This document shows positions 1 to 10,889 of a stretch of 64,000 bases of DNA, piece by piece. Each line of letters opens with the position of its first letter. Position 1 is the stretch's first letter. The stretch spans positions 76,123,622-76,187,621 of the forward strand of contig OY282606.1 of assembly GCA_958298945.1 (NCBI GenBank), written 5' to 3'. The position numbers and the translations under genes were made by a program. Source of the DNA: Atherix ibis (taxonomy: Eukaryota > Arthropoda > Insecta > Diptera > Athericidae). Below the pieces are notes generated by a model. It ran no database searches and had not been told where the DNA came from. It saw only the letters and a list, made by a program, of their open reading frames with translations.

Positions 1-826
1 TATTACTTTGCCGGAAAGAATCTTAAGTTTTGACAGCGATGATGATACACTTGAATAGATATGAAGCTCTCAACCGAAGCGTTAAAGCTAATACATCGGA
101 GCATAGTTGAATTCATCTTGCAACTTCCATTCTTCATACCATTAGACTTATCGCTTTCTGTATGGCTGCGCCCATATTTCCCACCTTTTCTGGAGAGAAT
201 AAATCTAACTAACGATAATAACTAATATGAGATGATATTATTCAGCTGACATCCATTATGACTGTATGTATATATGTATGAACTTACATACTTCCTTTAG
301 TCCCAAAAGCTTTGAACACCAATGACAGCCAATAGCACTATGATTTTAAATGGCAGTGTTTATCTGAAATCTAGACATAAAATCATCTATAACATTGCTG
401 TTGGAGATATAGTCTTCTATAAAACTAGCCATCAGCTTTGGAAATTGAATCGTTTAAACATAAAATATACACATTCCAATACATTCATATCGGTTGCTCT
501 ATATCCTTCTACTAGTATATGCATACTTGCGGGTAACAAACGTAAATTAGATTGCCGGCACCATATAACAGCGACATGAACAGAATTCAGGGAAACTGGA
601 ATAGAATGCAAATATTTTGCATCTATAGTAATCTGAGAAAATATGCAATATATTTTTTTAATAATATTACTCATATCTGGGACACCGAAAACTGGGAGAA
701 ATTAGAACTTCTGGAGTGTATTGAATATTGTGGTAAAATGGAAATGTTAGATGGAATTTAGTCCAACTAACTAGGACCATGAAGTAAGGCAAATAAAAAG
801 GATTTTTGAAACCATGTGTGGGCATT

Positions 827-930
827 CTATTCTATTAAATATCTTAAAGTTCTATTATCCCTATTATAGTAATTATTGTGGATGGTATTGTTTTCTATTC
901 CATTAAATATCTTAAAGTTCTATTATCCCT
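827..930. repeat. 36-bp direct repeat, two copies
   Basis: Positions 827-862 and 895-930 are the same 36 bp with one mismatch (CTATTC then T or C, ending ATTATCCCT), at a 68-bp period. No coding sequence is recognised around them. The likely origin is a local tandem duplication followed by divergence of the 32 bp between the units. Confidence 0.85.
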
Positions 931-1433
931 CATGCCTGAAAGTTCTATTATTACACTGTCTGACAGAATTCAATTTTCTTACACTTGCTTAATGAATATT
1001 CCCTTATTACTATTGACTATTATTATTTATAGTGTCAAAAAATTAGCCACTTTTCTCTAGCACCAAATTTAATAGTCAAGTTTTGTGTATTTATCAACCA
1101 TAAAACTTACTTATTTCAAATATAATTTACTGGAATTTACAATAGAGCAAGAAAAATTTTTTCTTATATTATTAAATGCTACAATATTAAAATTTTTAAA
1201 CGAGATTATCATATAAGATTGCTTAAGATAGAAAGAAAGAACAGTGGAATAACTCTTATCATTATAGTTCTGATGTAGGATGTTACCCTCCAAATATATA
1301 CAATATATTACATTGTTTAAGAGGAGGTGTCCTCTTTATACCCCTACAGAAATGACAATATACAGACTCTTATAAAATTAGGCATTTTATAAACTAATTT
1401 TAGTCACCCCACACAAATCCTGACATAGCTTCG

Positions 1434-2224
1434 AACAATTTACAATTCCATATACACAACCTTCAATCCTGGTTTAAGAGCTGGAGAGTGAGGGTAAATG
1501 AACAAAAGAGTGCTCACATTACTTTCACACTTTGTCAAGGAAATCCTACCTCTTTATACTTTAATAGCAAAACGATTCTACAATATGATAAAGTACGTTA
1601 TTTGGGACTATACCTGGACAAGAGATTAACATGGAACCCACATACTAGACTAAAAAAAGTTGAAGCCGCTAGATGTTACCTACAACTGCTCAGACTACTG
1701 GACAAACGCTCGAAACTAATAACCAAAAGTAAACTTCTAATCTACAATGCAATTATAAAACCTCTTTGGACATATGGAATTGAACTTTGGGGTTCAATAA
1801 AATGTTCCAATTCCTATCGCGTTCAGGCCTTACAATCCAAGATCCTCCGAAAAATTATTGATGACCCGTTTTATGTTCGTAACAAAGTATTACCTGTGCA
1901 TTTCCCACTATCGAAAATTTCAATCCCGTTTATCCTATCATCATAATCTACTTGTGAGAGAATTGTCGTATATTGCCCACCCCGGAAACACTCATCGGAG
2001 ACTCAAGAGACAATGACCTAGAGATTTTCTAGAGGAATATAACTTCCATTAGTTGGAGAAATGCCGATAGATGTTTACTCCCACTTCATGATGCACAAGA
2101 TTATAAATTAAAATTTTATGTAAATCTGCTTATTACAACACAATATGTAGTTATACAAAATAATAGAATCCAATTCGGTCCTTATTTTCTCAATACAATC
2201 TGTACTGTAAATAAACTATTAAAA
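1434..2224 (+). mobile_element. Jockey-like LINE, 5'-truncated 3' part
   Basis: The open stretch at 1488-1946 translates to the C-terminal part of a jockey-clade reverse transcriptase. It includes VRYLGLYLDKRLTWNPHTR, then LIYNAIIKPLWTYGIELWGS, then LQSKILRKI. The frame shifts near 1945 and continues as a family-typical tail (HPGNTHRRLKRQ, then a stop, then PRDFLEEYN). Homology starts abruptly near 1434, as expected of a 5' truncation. The tail ends in an A/T-rich segment with an AATAAA-like signal near 2210 and a short A run at 2221-2224, so the true 3' end is probably present. At least one frameshift and one stop make it dead. Reverse-strand and plus-strand relatives lie at 11570-12410, 18880-19045, 31495-31812 and 63265-63840. 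Confidence 0.85.
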
Positions 2225-2497
2225 TGTCAAGGTTGCTCTTTGTTAGCAAGAGTTGGTGTAGGTTGCTGTAGTTATAGTTGTGAAGATAACACACTCTAGA
2301 AATAGTATTGTCTGAAATAATTATTTACGTATAATCCCCCTCTACGCGGCATTTGCATATGGTCATCTCCATATAAATATGGTACATAAATGCATATTAT
2401 CCTTAAGCTTAGCTGTGACAACAAGGGGGGGGGGCGAAAGCATTTTTACTTTAATACTTAGCAACTATGAGGATAACAATTATGACGTTAGTACGTG

Positions 2498-2520
2498 GGC
2501 TACTATATATATTTCTGGCC
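2498..2520 (+). repeat. Left terminal inverted repeat, mariner A
   Basis: This 23-bp end, beginning GGCTACTATA and ending TTCTGGCC, is a perfect reverse complement of 5483-5505. The match may extend two bases further inward. It lies downstream of the transposase stop codon, so it is the 3' end of the minus-strand element. Confidence 0.9.
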
Positions 2521-2559
2521 TAATAATGAAAATGCGAATATTTATCAACGAAAAAGGTT

Positions 2560-3540
2560 TTATTGTTTTTCAAAATATTCTCCATCAAGATTTATACACT
2601 TTTGCATGCGCTCAAACCAATTTTCGAAGCACTTTTTCCACTCCGATTGAGACACCTCCAAAACATGGTTTTTGAATGCTTCAACAGCATCTTCTGGCGA
2701 CGAAAATCGTTGACCACGCATTTTTTTCTTGATGTGTGGGAATAAAAAGAAGTCATTGGGTGCCAAGTCAGGGCTGTACGGAGGATGACCCATCAATTCG
2801 ACGTTTTGTCCGGTCAAAAAGGCGCTGGTTTGAGCCGATGTGTGAGAGCTCGCATTGTCATGGTGCACAATGATTCGACTTCTCTTGTTCGTTTTTCGAA
2901 TTTCTCCGAAGACTTCAGGCAAACAAATGGTGGTGTACCACTCAGAATTGACCGTCCTACGTTGCACAAGCGGAACAGTCGCCACATGACCAGTTTTGCC
3001 AAAGAAACAAGCGACCATTTGCTTCGAAGTGCTTCTTCCACGAACAACTTTCGTTGGATTTGACTCGTCTTGGAAGACCCACACGGTCGATTGCTGTTTT
3101 GTTTCGGGCTCATACGCATAGATCCATGATTCGTCACCTGTGACGATCTTATAAACGTCTTTTGAAGCACCGCGATCGTATTTTTTCAGCATTTCTTTAC
3201 ACCAATCCACACGAGCCTTTTTTTGAGCGATTGTCAAATTGTGCGGGATCCAACGAGAACAAACCTTTTTTACGGCCAGGTGTTCATGCAATATCGAATG
3301 TATGCTGGTGGGAGAAATGCCTAGGCATGCCTCTATCTCACGGTATGTCACATGACGGTCTTGCATTATCAGTTCACGTACGGCATCGATGTTTTCTGGA
3401 ACAACGGCTGTTTTTGGACGACCTTCACGGAATTCGTCTTTGAGCGAGCGTCGGCCACGATTGAATTCGTTGTACCAGTTTTTCACAGTGCTATAGGATG
3501 GTGCTTCATAGCCATACAAAGATTTAAGTTCATCGATGCA
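2560..3540 (-). pseudogene. Mariner A transposase, 5'-truncated copy
   Basis: This is an uninterrupted reading frame for a DD34D mariner transposase from the end of the first helix-turn-helix to the C-terminus. All three acidic residues of the catalytic triad are visible: the first D in VTGDESWIYAYE, the second in HHDNASSHTS and the third in SPDLAPNDFFLF, 34 residues later. The second DNA-binding helix (YREIEACLGISPTSIHSILH) and a typical C-terminal stretch are also present. The first ~20 residues are missing, because homology stops at 3540 and the frame runs on to 3570 into unrelated DNA. Without its own start and promoter end it is probably not expressed as a functional protein. It shows no internal stop, so the insertion is young. 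Confidence 0.9.
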
Positions 3541-4572
3541 TTTCTCACTTTTGTGCTCCACACAGAACATTTAATCTCATCCCAATCAAAGGGCAGGAAG
3601 TACCTCCTGCCAACATACACTTCCTCTTGCATTTCAATCCCAGCCAAGAATTAATCCATTCATGCGTCCACACTATCCTCCCAATTACTCGTATGTGATA
3701 CAAGGCTATCCGCGTTTAGAACGAAGTGGTATTGAGTTCGAATTCAACTAGTGACATAGCCTCGCGGTACCCCTCAGTCATAGCCCCGCGGTGCCCCTCA
3801 GCCAGAGTTGCCGCGACACTAAGAATTATCTTTTTTTTAGACAAATGTTAATAGCAATGGCATTAAAAAGTTGATTTATGCAAGTAACCTAACTGATTAT
3901 GTTGTTTATTAGTGCGAAAAATTATATAATAATAATAGTAAATAGTCTATAATTAGGATTTTAGGGGGAAAAAATTAGTGGAAAATAGAAAAATATTACT
4001 TACGACCAAATGTAAGTTGTCAACACAAATCAAAATATATCATTGATTAAAAATGATAAACATTTTATCTAAGTAACTGGGTAAAAATGCTCGTCGAGGA
4101 CATACACAAATAAGTGAAATTAGTAGTGTTTCAACTTTGGAATGCATAAGCAATATTTACTTTTTTTTTAGAGTGAATACAACAATTTGTCATTCCAACT
4201 TTCATCTCATAGTTTGCCAAAGCAAATCTAAATATTTTTCTTATTGGGAATGTAACAAAAAGCCGTCAGCATATCGAAAAATGTCAATATATTTTTTTTT
4301 TGTTCGTACAACGAGAAGGAGCTGGTATGATTAGAAGATGATAACAATGATGATGATGACGGTGATGACTATAATATCGTCTGGCAGAGAAAAGATTTCA
4401 TTTCGAAAGCGTTTGACATTTAGCACTGGCTTTGGCATCGCATTAAGAAAACTAATAAATCAAAGCGAACAACCATTGTTAGAGTGGAGGTAAGACTTAT
4501 TTGATCTCATCAAAACAGAGATATGGGATATATGAGAAGACATTATGTAACGACTATCTATTTCCTATACAT
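3541..4572. other. Unrelated spacer inside the rearranged mariner
   Basis: These 1032 bp separate the two mariner parts and match no part of the element by eye. The first ~290 bp are relatively GC-rich and hold a short direct repeat (TAGCC, then TCGCGG or CCGCGG, then a CCCCTCAG-type block, near 3755-3800). They also hold a near-palindrome, GGCAGGA...TCCTGCC, at about 3592-3611. The remainder is ordinary AT-rich DNA with poly-T runs and ATGATGATGA-like repeats near 4345. No gene is recognised. Confidence 0.6.
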
Positions 4573-5334
4573 CGCATTGTCATGGTGCACAATGATTCGA
4601 CTTCTCTTGTTCGTTTTTCGAATTTCTCCGAAGACTTCAGGCAAACAAATGGTGGTGTACCACTCAGAATTGACCGTCCTACGTTGCACAAGCGGAACAG
4701 TCGCCACATGACCAGTTTTGCCAAAGAAACAAGCGACCATTTGCTTCGAAGTGCTTCTTCCACGAACAACTTTCGTTGGATTTGACTCGTCTTGGAAGAC
4801 CCACACGGTCGATTGCTGTTTTGTTTCGGGCTCATACGCATAGATCCATGATTCGTCACCTGTGACGATCTTATAAACGTCTTTTGAAGCACCGCGATCG
4901 TATTTTTTCAGCATTTCTTTACACCAATCCACACGAGCCTTTTTTTGAGCGATTGTCAAATTGTGCGGGATCCAACGAGAACAAACCTTTTTTACGGCCA
5001 GGTGTTCATGCAATATCGAATGTATGCTGGTGGGAGAAATGCCTAGGCATGCCTCTATCTCACGGTATGTCACATGACGGTCTTGCATTATCAGTTCACG
5101 TACGGCATCGATGTTTTCTGGAACAACGGCTGTTTTTGGACGACCTTCACGGAATTCGTCTTTGAGCGAGCGTCGGCCACGATTGAATTCGTTGTACCAG
5201 TTTTTCACAGTGCTATAGGATGGTGCTTCATAGCCATACAAAGATTTAAGTTCATCGATGCACTCTTGTCGTGATAATCCACGTCGAAAGTTGTGAAAAA
5301 TGATCGCACGAAAATGTTCACGAGTTAATTCCAT
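4573..5334 (-). pseudogene. Mariner A transposase, 3'-truncated copy
   Basis: The ATG at 5332-5334 opens a frame starting MELTREHFRAIIFHNFRRGL, a normal mariner N-terminus. It continues through both helix-turn-helix regions and the first catalytic aspartate (VTGDESWIYAYE) to the second (IIVHHDNA). Homology stops there at 4573, so the third aspartate and the C-terminal ~95 residues are absent. The 5' leader from 5335 to the right inverted repeat is about 150 bp. It encodes the part missing from the left copy, and neither copy alone can make a complete transposase. Confidence 0.9.
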
Positions 5335-5461
5335 TTTTTTGCCAAATTGATTTTTTCAAGTCACTGTAAACAACACAAATGATAGTCGTACGTCAAAACG
5401 TTCTGAGTACGTTTATGCTAAAAAATGTCAAACTTTCCAATGGAAATGTCAGATCGCACCT

Positions 5462-5480
5462 GGCAACACTTAGTGTTGCC
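5462..5480. repeat. Perfect subterminal palindrome in mariner A
   Basis: GGCAACACT-T-AGTGTTGCC is a perfect 9-bp-arm palindrome directly inside the right terminal repeat. The left end of the element does not show it. It could be a transposase accessory site or chance. Confidence 0.8.
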
Positions 5481-5482
5481 TA

Positions 5483-5505
5483 GGCCAGAAATATATATAG
5501 TAGCC
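5483..5505 (-). repeat. Right terminal inverted repeat, mariner A
   Basis: Exact reverse complement of 2498-2520. It is followed by TA at 5506-5507, the expected mariner target duplication. It lies upstream of the transposase ATG and is therefore the 5' end of the element. Confidence 0.9.
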
Positions 5506-5519
5506 TACATTTAGATGCA

Positions 5520-6565
5520 TGGAGGGTGCTGTGTTTGTGGGAAGTCCAGGTACCTTGTTATTCGAGGAGCGTAAAGCTACCACTGGATTAGGGAGACCCC
5601 TGAGAGTAGAGTATGTCGCTTTTGATTTAATGTGTGAATAGGCCACCCTTGTGAAAGCGTCATGTTGGCTGTAACTTACCAACATGACTGACTAGGATCT
5701 CATTCCACTGGCTATAAAAGGAGTGCTTGCATCAATCCCGAAAAATCAGACTATACCATTTTCGAGTATTTTGCAACATCACTAATGGTTGAAACGTGAC
5801 ATGAATGAGTGTTGTAGGACAATTTTACAAATATTCTTTATAATTATAAAAACTTTAATTTTTTTGTTTGTTATATCCCTTAGGCTTATGCCAGGGGATA
5901 TTAAAAAAGGGTCATGATTAAGCGGTATTTTGGCGATTATTTCGAATTCTCTTAATTAATACATTATGTTACATTTTTAAGCTTTGATTTTCCTTTAGAC
6001 ATTCCTTGTCTTTCATTTAGTAATAAATTTGCACTACATTTTTAAAATATCTCTGCGTAGCTTTTCGTATATCTGAAAAATAAAACTTGGAAAGATTTAT
6101 TTTGCACATAAACAACAAAGTTAGTATCTAATAAATATATTTTATGGGGTTTCATACTAAATATCTCAAATAATTTAAAAGCGTTTATAATAAGTATTTT
6201 TTACAAGCTACTAACTATGATAATATATTCATAGTTTTTTACAATGATGAGTGTTTTAGTTTCCAATTTATCCTGATGAAAAAGTAGTACTTTTTATAAC
6301 TGTAATTTCAAACATAATGTTTCATTGTCTTAACCAATAAAATCGAAGTATTTTAGAAATACTTTACTGAAACTATAATGGAATAAAAAACAATCAGATA
6401 AAGTTACTATTTGAACAACTTGTTCTATTCTGATGAAAAATTTGGTCACAAATACGTCTTGACTTATTTGAGAATGATTGGGCACTGTTGAATTCCCTGT
6501 TGAATTTGAGAATGATTGGGCACTACTTCGATAAGGTTTTTAATATACCTGAATAATCATTATCA
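5520..6565. other. AT-rich stretch, no gene seen
   Basis: Short open frames only, with stops throughout. A short near-duplicate (TTTGAGAATGATTGGGCACT) occurs at about 6468 and 6505. Nothing else stands out. Confidence 0.5.
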
Positions 6566-6569
6566 AAGG

Positions 6570-7012
6570 TGCGACAACCGGGATGTCGGTCTGGGCCTGC
6601 TGACCCAGAGATCCCTTAATGTCCCGGCTTGGCGCCGCCGATAATCTCAGAATATTTTTAACGGTTTCACTAACACCGTCGCTCCACCGAAGGCAGTGCA
6701 TACCTCATTTTCTGAGACCATGGATGGAGCCACTGTAGACTTTCCGGATAGAATCTTTCTCATCCATACGAATTAAGTGTCCCGCCAATGCAACTTATTG
6801 AAATTAATTTTATCCATAACCGTGCGGTCATAGTAAGCATCCAGAATCTTGTCGTTAAATAAGCGTCAGAAGTTTCAAGGGAAACAATTTACACTAACTG
6901 AAGTAGACTCTGTTGGCTGCTAGTAGCCGTGCACGGATATTTCCCTCCATATTGTTATCGGCTGCGACCATTGATCCTAAATAGTTTCTATCGAAGGTAT
7001 AATCGCCTATCT
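6570..7012 (-). mobile_element. RTE-like LINE fragment (3' part of ORF)
   Basis: The plus strand carries the antisense of a LINE C-terminal region related to those at 25690-26060 and 41950-42530. Shared blocks include CTTTCCGG or TTTTCCGG followed by an ATCTT(T/C)C segment, CATCCATA(C/A)GAATTAAGTGTCC-type sequence, and the CTCTGTTGGCTGC block. Many indels break any frame. It ends immediately beside mariner B1 at 7016. The family is assigned by resemblance to the copy at 15250-17560 and to insect RTE-type elements. Confidence 0.6.
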
Positions 7013-7015
7013 ATA

Positions 7016-7842
7016 CGAGCTCTGTTTAAAAAGTATCGTGAATATTGTGTTTTTTCAAAAATTATTTATTCATCTTGAATATCGATTTTGTCCCCTTCAA
7101 AGTAATCCCCACCAGATATTGTACACTTATGCCAACATTTCTTCCAATCCCCGAAGCACTTAAAAAAATCATTTTTTGTGATCTTGTTCAGCTCCTCTTT
7201 TGATGCCGTCTTTATCTCCTCAATCGTAGCGTAGCGTCGTCCTTTCATGGGAATCTTCAGTTTCGAAAACAAGGAAAAGTCACAGGGGGCCAGATCTGGG
7301 AAATACGGTGGCTGCGGCATTATTATTGTATTCTTTTTGGCCAAAAATGACAAAAGCCAATTTTTGTTCTTCCACAAATCCGGGCGTTTCTAACGGATTG
7401 TTTGGTTCAACTTCCGCATAACTTCCAGGTAATATTCCTAATTGACCGTTTTACCCTGTGGCAGGAACTCATGATGCACCACGCCCCTGAAATCGAAGAA
7501 AACTGTAAGTAAAACCTTCACATTCGACCGAACTTGGCATGCTTTTTTCGGTCTTGGCTCGTGCTTCCATTGGGATGATTGAGCTTCGGTTTTCACGTCA
7601 TAACCATAAGCCCATGATTCCTCACCAGTACAATGTTAATGCAATGCTGTTTTTGGTCGAAATTGAGCAAAAACACGTGCAAGCAAAGCAGCTGTCAAAA
7701 ATTAACTGAACATTCAAAATGCCCGAAATTGTCGGTATAAGTTAAAGACATGAGTACCAATATAACGCCACAAAAAATCAAAAATCGATTATACGTAACC
7801 CGCGGAAATTCATAGTTCGCGATACTTTTTGAACAGACCTCG
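7016..7842 (-). mobile_element. Mariner B1, internally deleted
   Basis: The ends are inverted repeats of CGAGGTCTGTTCAAAAAGTA type (left copy CGAGCTCTGTTTAAAAAGTA), flanked by TA at 7014-7015 and 7843-7844. Minus-strand coding fragments are of DD34D mariner type, e.g. TIIMPQPPYFPDLAPCDFSL and KGRRYATIEEIKTASKEELN. Compared with B2, it lacks about 380 bp covering the start codon and DNA-binding domain (junction near 7668). It lacks about 60 bp before the first catalytic site, where TGDES has become TGEES. It also lacks about 45 bp carrying the second catalytic aspartate (junction near 7345). It therefore cannot encode a transposase but keeps both ends. Confidence 0.9.
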
Positions 7843-7849
7843 TATAGTG

Positions 7850-8660
7850 ACTAGTGTTAGTTGGTCTTGTGTTCAATGTCGATCCTGCTAGTATGTACTT
7901 TGTAATGCCTTCATTTGTGTGCAGACCAAGATAGGCACGGAAAGTATTGTTAATAATAGCAACACAAATCTAAGTAACTTTTTCGGTCTAATTACTCAGG
8001 GCAGGCTTGATTTAGTGAATTGCTCAATATATGAACGTCATCTGTTATCATAAACTTCCAAGACTCAAATCTTTAATCACCCATTTCTTATACATAACTT
8101 TCGCGTTACTTCGATTTGTTGTTAGAAAAACTTTACAAACTAAAATAACTTCAAATTTATCGAATACAATTTTTTTATACTGTAGCTATGCCATAATTCA
8201 TGTGAATGTCCTTTCAATAAGCATATAGTGATCAAATCGAAAGCATTTGCTTTTCTACAAAAAAAAATTTCATTGTATTAAATTTGGTGCCATCAAAATA
8301 ATGTTGCAATCCAAAATCAAATTGTAACTGAAACTTTTTTTTAACAAATGTCCGTGCATGTGGATAATATAAATTTTGGTAGACAATTTTTTGTCCCTAA
8401 AAAAATATTATACGAAATCAAATATAAATGCTTCTTATATTTTTATACATAATATTTTCATTTTTACTTGTCTATGGATAATTTTTCTTATTTTATGCTC
8501 GCACTAAACGAACATTTGACATAATTCAACCTCATTATTTAAAAGTATCGCATGTACATAGGATAAAAATAATTATAACCTATCGAATTTCTTTTTAGTC
8601 TGTAGAAAAATAAAAGTTAGAAAAAAGAAACGAACGTAGTCGAAAATGTAGTCAAAAATT
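7850..8660. other. AT-rich stretch, no gene seen
   Basis: No recognisable coding sequence or repeat apart from A/T runs. Confidence 0.5.
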
Positions 8661-8677
8661 GATAAATTGAGCTTATT

Positions 8678-9122
8678 ATGGACTCAATCAATTTGGATAT
8701 AAATGAATTTCGAGGCAACAAAATACCAGAGAATTTCTCAATTATGTGGATACCGTCTATTTTTATTTTTATAAAAGCGGCTTTGCATAACCAATATAAT
8801 ATAGAAATAATTGCAAAGCGGATTTGTTAAGAGAGAGGAAAAGAAACTCCCTCTCCCCACCAATCAACAATTCAAGATATTGAAGCTTATTATCACACCA
8901 AGTATAGAATTTCACTTAAAACAAAAGATAAGCCAAGCAAAGTATATGATTATCATAGACGTTATTAAAGCCGGAACATTTGCTACATTTTTATGTCCTT
9001 TAAATGATCATTTAGAATATGAAAATCTCTTCAATGGTTTTATTGTCATCGTTATTGGTATTTTTATTACTACTATAATGGCTGTGTTGTTCCGAAAAAT
9101 TCACGAAGGAATATTATATTAA
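8678..9122 (+). other. Unrecognised open frames, one with a hydrophobic end
   Basis: A 45-codon frame from ATG at 8678 (MDSINLDINEFRGNKIPEN...) stops near 8828. An overlapping 103-codon frame (8811-9122, not ATG-started in the strict sense) ends with a hydrophobic stretch (FIVIVIGIFITTIMAVLF), which could be one membrane segment. I do not recognise either. The pair could be a frameshifted remnant of a membrane-protein exon or chance. Base composition is not different from the surroundings, so the coding case is weak. Confidence 0.2.
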
Positions 9123-9597
9123 TTCAAGTCCTACATTGTACTCATAATGCTGAAATGCGGAAAGTATAAGGACAACCTTAGAGGATTTAATGAAAATTTT
9201 TACAATATTGAATTTCCGCTAAAAATTGCTTACCGACCTGGGGGAGACTACTCATAGATAATATCAATTTTCATAACATTTTCCGATTAAATATGTAACG
9301 AGTACCTAGAAATCAATTGAATGTTCATTTAATATAACTTCTAGCTGAAATTATCAAGTCATTATGCGGAAAAAAACTTATATTTCAATTCTTGAAACTA
9401 CACCAATTCCTGGTAATATCTAAAATTTATTTTTCAATAAATATTGCTCTAAAATTTCACTAATAATATGTCAGTCCAAATCAAATTTAACAGTACAAAA
9501 TTGTGTGTTTAATAAAATTCATATACTCTGTTTCGCTAAAAGCTAGAAGAATATCTACACAAATCCTCAAATATGGTGGAATCTATATTCTTGTATA

Positions 9598-10883
9598 CGA
9601 GGTCTGTTGAAAAAGTATCGCGAATTTTGAATTTCCGCGGGTTACGTATATTTGATTTTTGATTTTTTGTGCCGTTATGTTGGTACTCATGTCTCTCACT
9701 TATGCAGACAATTTTTGGCATTTTGAATGTTCAGTTAATTTTTGACAGCTGCTTTGCTTGCACGTGTTTTGGCTCGTCTTCGATTTTCGCCCATTCCAAA
9801 AAATGAATCAAAGAATCTGTATCAAATTTTGTGTGAAAAACAAAATTAATTGCGTGGACTGTGTTATATGGTAAAGCTACCTTGGACCGAAGCAACGTTT
9901 ATCGACATTGCAAAATGTTCTCAGAGTGCCGAGAATATGTGCACGGCGAAAAGCGTGCCGAACGCCCGAGCACGTCAACAACAGACGAAAACATTGATGA
10001 AGTGAAGAAAATAGTATTGGCCAATCTTCGAATCAACGTTAGAGAAGTTGCTGAGAACTTAAACATATCAATTGACTCGTGCCATTCGATTTTTACCAAT
10101 GATTTTGGCGTGAAACGGGTTGCCGCGAAATTCGTACCAAATTTGCCTAATTTAGACCAAAAACAGCATCGCATTAACATTGCTAAGGAACTGTTGGACT
10201 CTCTCCGCGACAACCCAAATTTGCTCCAGAGGGTCATAACTGGTGACGAATCATGGGTTTATGGTTATGACGTGGAAACCAAATCTCAATCATCCCAATA
10301 GAAGCTACCGCATGAGCCAAGACCGAAAAAAGCATGCCAAGTTCGGTCGAATGTGAAGGTTTTGCTTACAGTTTTCTTCGATTGCAGGGGCGTGGTGCAT
10401 CATGAGTTCTTGCCACAAGGAATATTACCTGGAAGTTCTGCGCAAATTGCACGAAGCAGTCCGCCAGAAACGCCCGGATTTGTGGAAGAACAAAAATTGG
10501 CTTTTGCACCATGAAAACGCCCCTGCTCACGTATCGTTGCTTGTGCACGAATTTTTGGCCAAAAACAACACAATAATAATGCCGCAGCCACCGTATTCCC
10601 CAGATCTACCCCTTTGTGATTTTTTCTTTATCCCGTAACTGAAGAGCCATGAAAAGACGACGCTACGCTACAATGGAGGAGATAAAGACGGTATCGAAGG
10701 AGGAGCTAAACAAGATCACAAGAAAAGATTTTTTGAAGTGCTTCGAGGATTTGAAAAAACGTTGCTACAAGTGTATAATACCTGACGGGGATTTCTTTGA
10801 AGGGGACAAAATAGATATTCATGACAAAATAAATAATTTTTGAAAAAAACACAAAGTTCACGATAGTTTTTGAACAGACCTCG
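9598..10883 (+). mobile_element. Mariner B2, full-length but inactive
   Basis: The 1286-bp element starts CGAGGTCTGTTGAAAAAGTA at 9598 and ends TTTTTGAACAGACCTCG at 10883, flanked by TA on both sides (9596-9597 and 10884-10885). The transposase lies in the plus direction. It is the only B copy with both original ends and no large deletion, so it serves as the reference for B1 (7016-7842) and B3 (50643-51374). Confidence 0.93.
9803..10843 (+). pseudogene. Mariner B2 transposase, broken
   Basis: The start is ATG at 9803 (MNQRICIKFCVKNKIN). A frameshift near 9855 moves the frame to the long segment 9861-10301, which carries the DNA-binding part (STTDENIDEVKKIVLANLRI) and the first catalytic site ITGDESWVYGYD. 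A TAG replaces a tryptophan codon at about 10299. A small deletion near 10418 shifts the frame again. The segment 10402-10638 has HHEN where the family has HHDN, so the second catalytic D is E. It ends SPDLPLCDFFF, with the third D kept. A further shift leads to 10649-10843 (KRRRYATMEEIKTVSKEELN). With at least three shifts and one stop it is a pseudogene. Confidence 0.92.
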
Positions 10884-10889
10884 TATATG

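Larger units (their letters stand above)
2498..5505 (-). mobile_element. Rearranged mariner (family A): two partial copies between intact outer ends
   Basis: The outer ends are perfect inverted repeats: 2498-2520 starts GGCTACTATA and 5483-5505 is its exact reverse complement. Between them lie two partial transposase genes in the same (minus) orientation. Positions 2851-3540 and 4573-5262 correspond base for base at a constant offset of 1722 with no indel, and the reading frames in both copies translate identically. The left copy has the 3' end but lacks the 5' 243 bp. The right copy has the 5' end but lacks the 3' 353 bp. Joining the two outer parts at the duplicated border gives 1286 bp, the usual mariner size. 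A 1032-bp unrelated block (3541-4572) fills the middle. A TA dinucleotide abuts the right end (5506-5507); the left end has TG instead. See the separate finding on gap repair. Confidence 0.9.

Noticed and set aside
2785..3063. Plus-strand open frames across mariner A (also 3162-3443, 4501-4785 and 4884-5165)
   Set aside because: They are shadows of the minus-strand transposase; identical copies appear in both partial elements.
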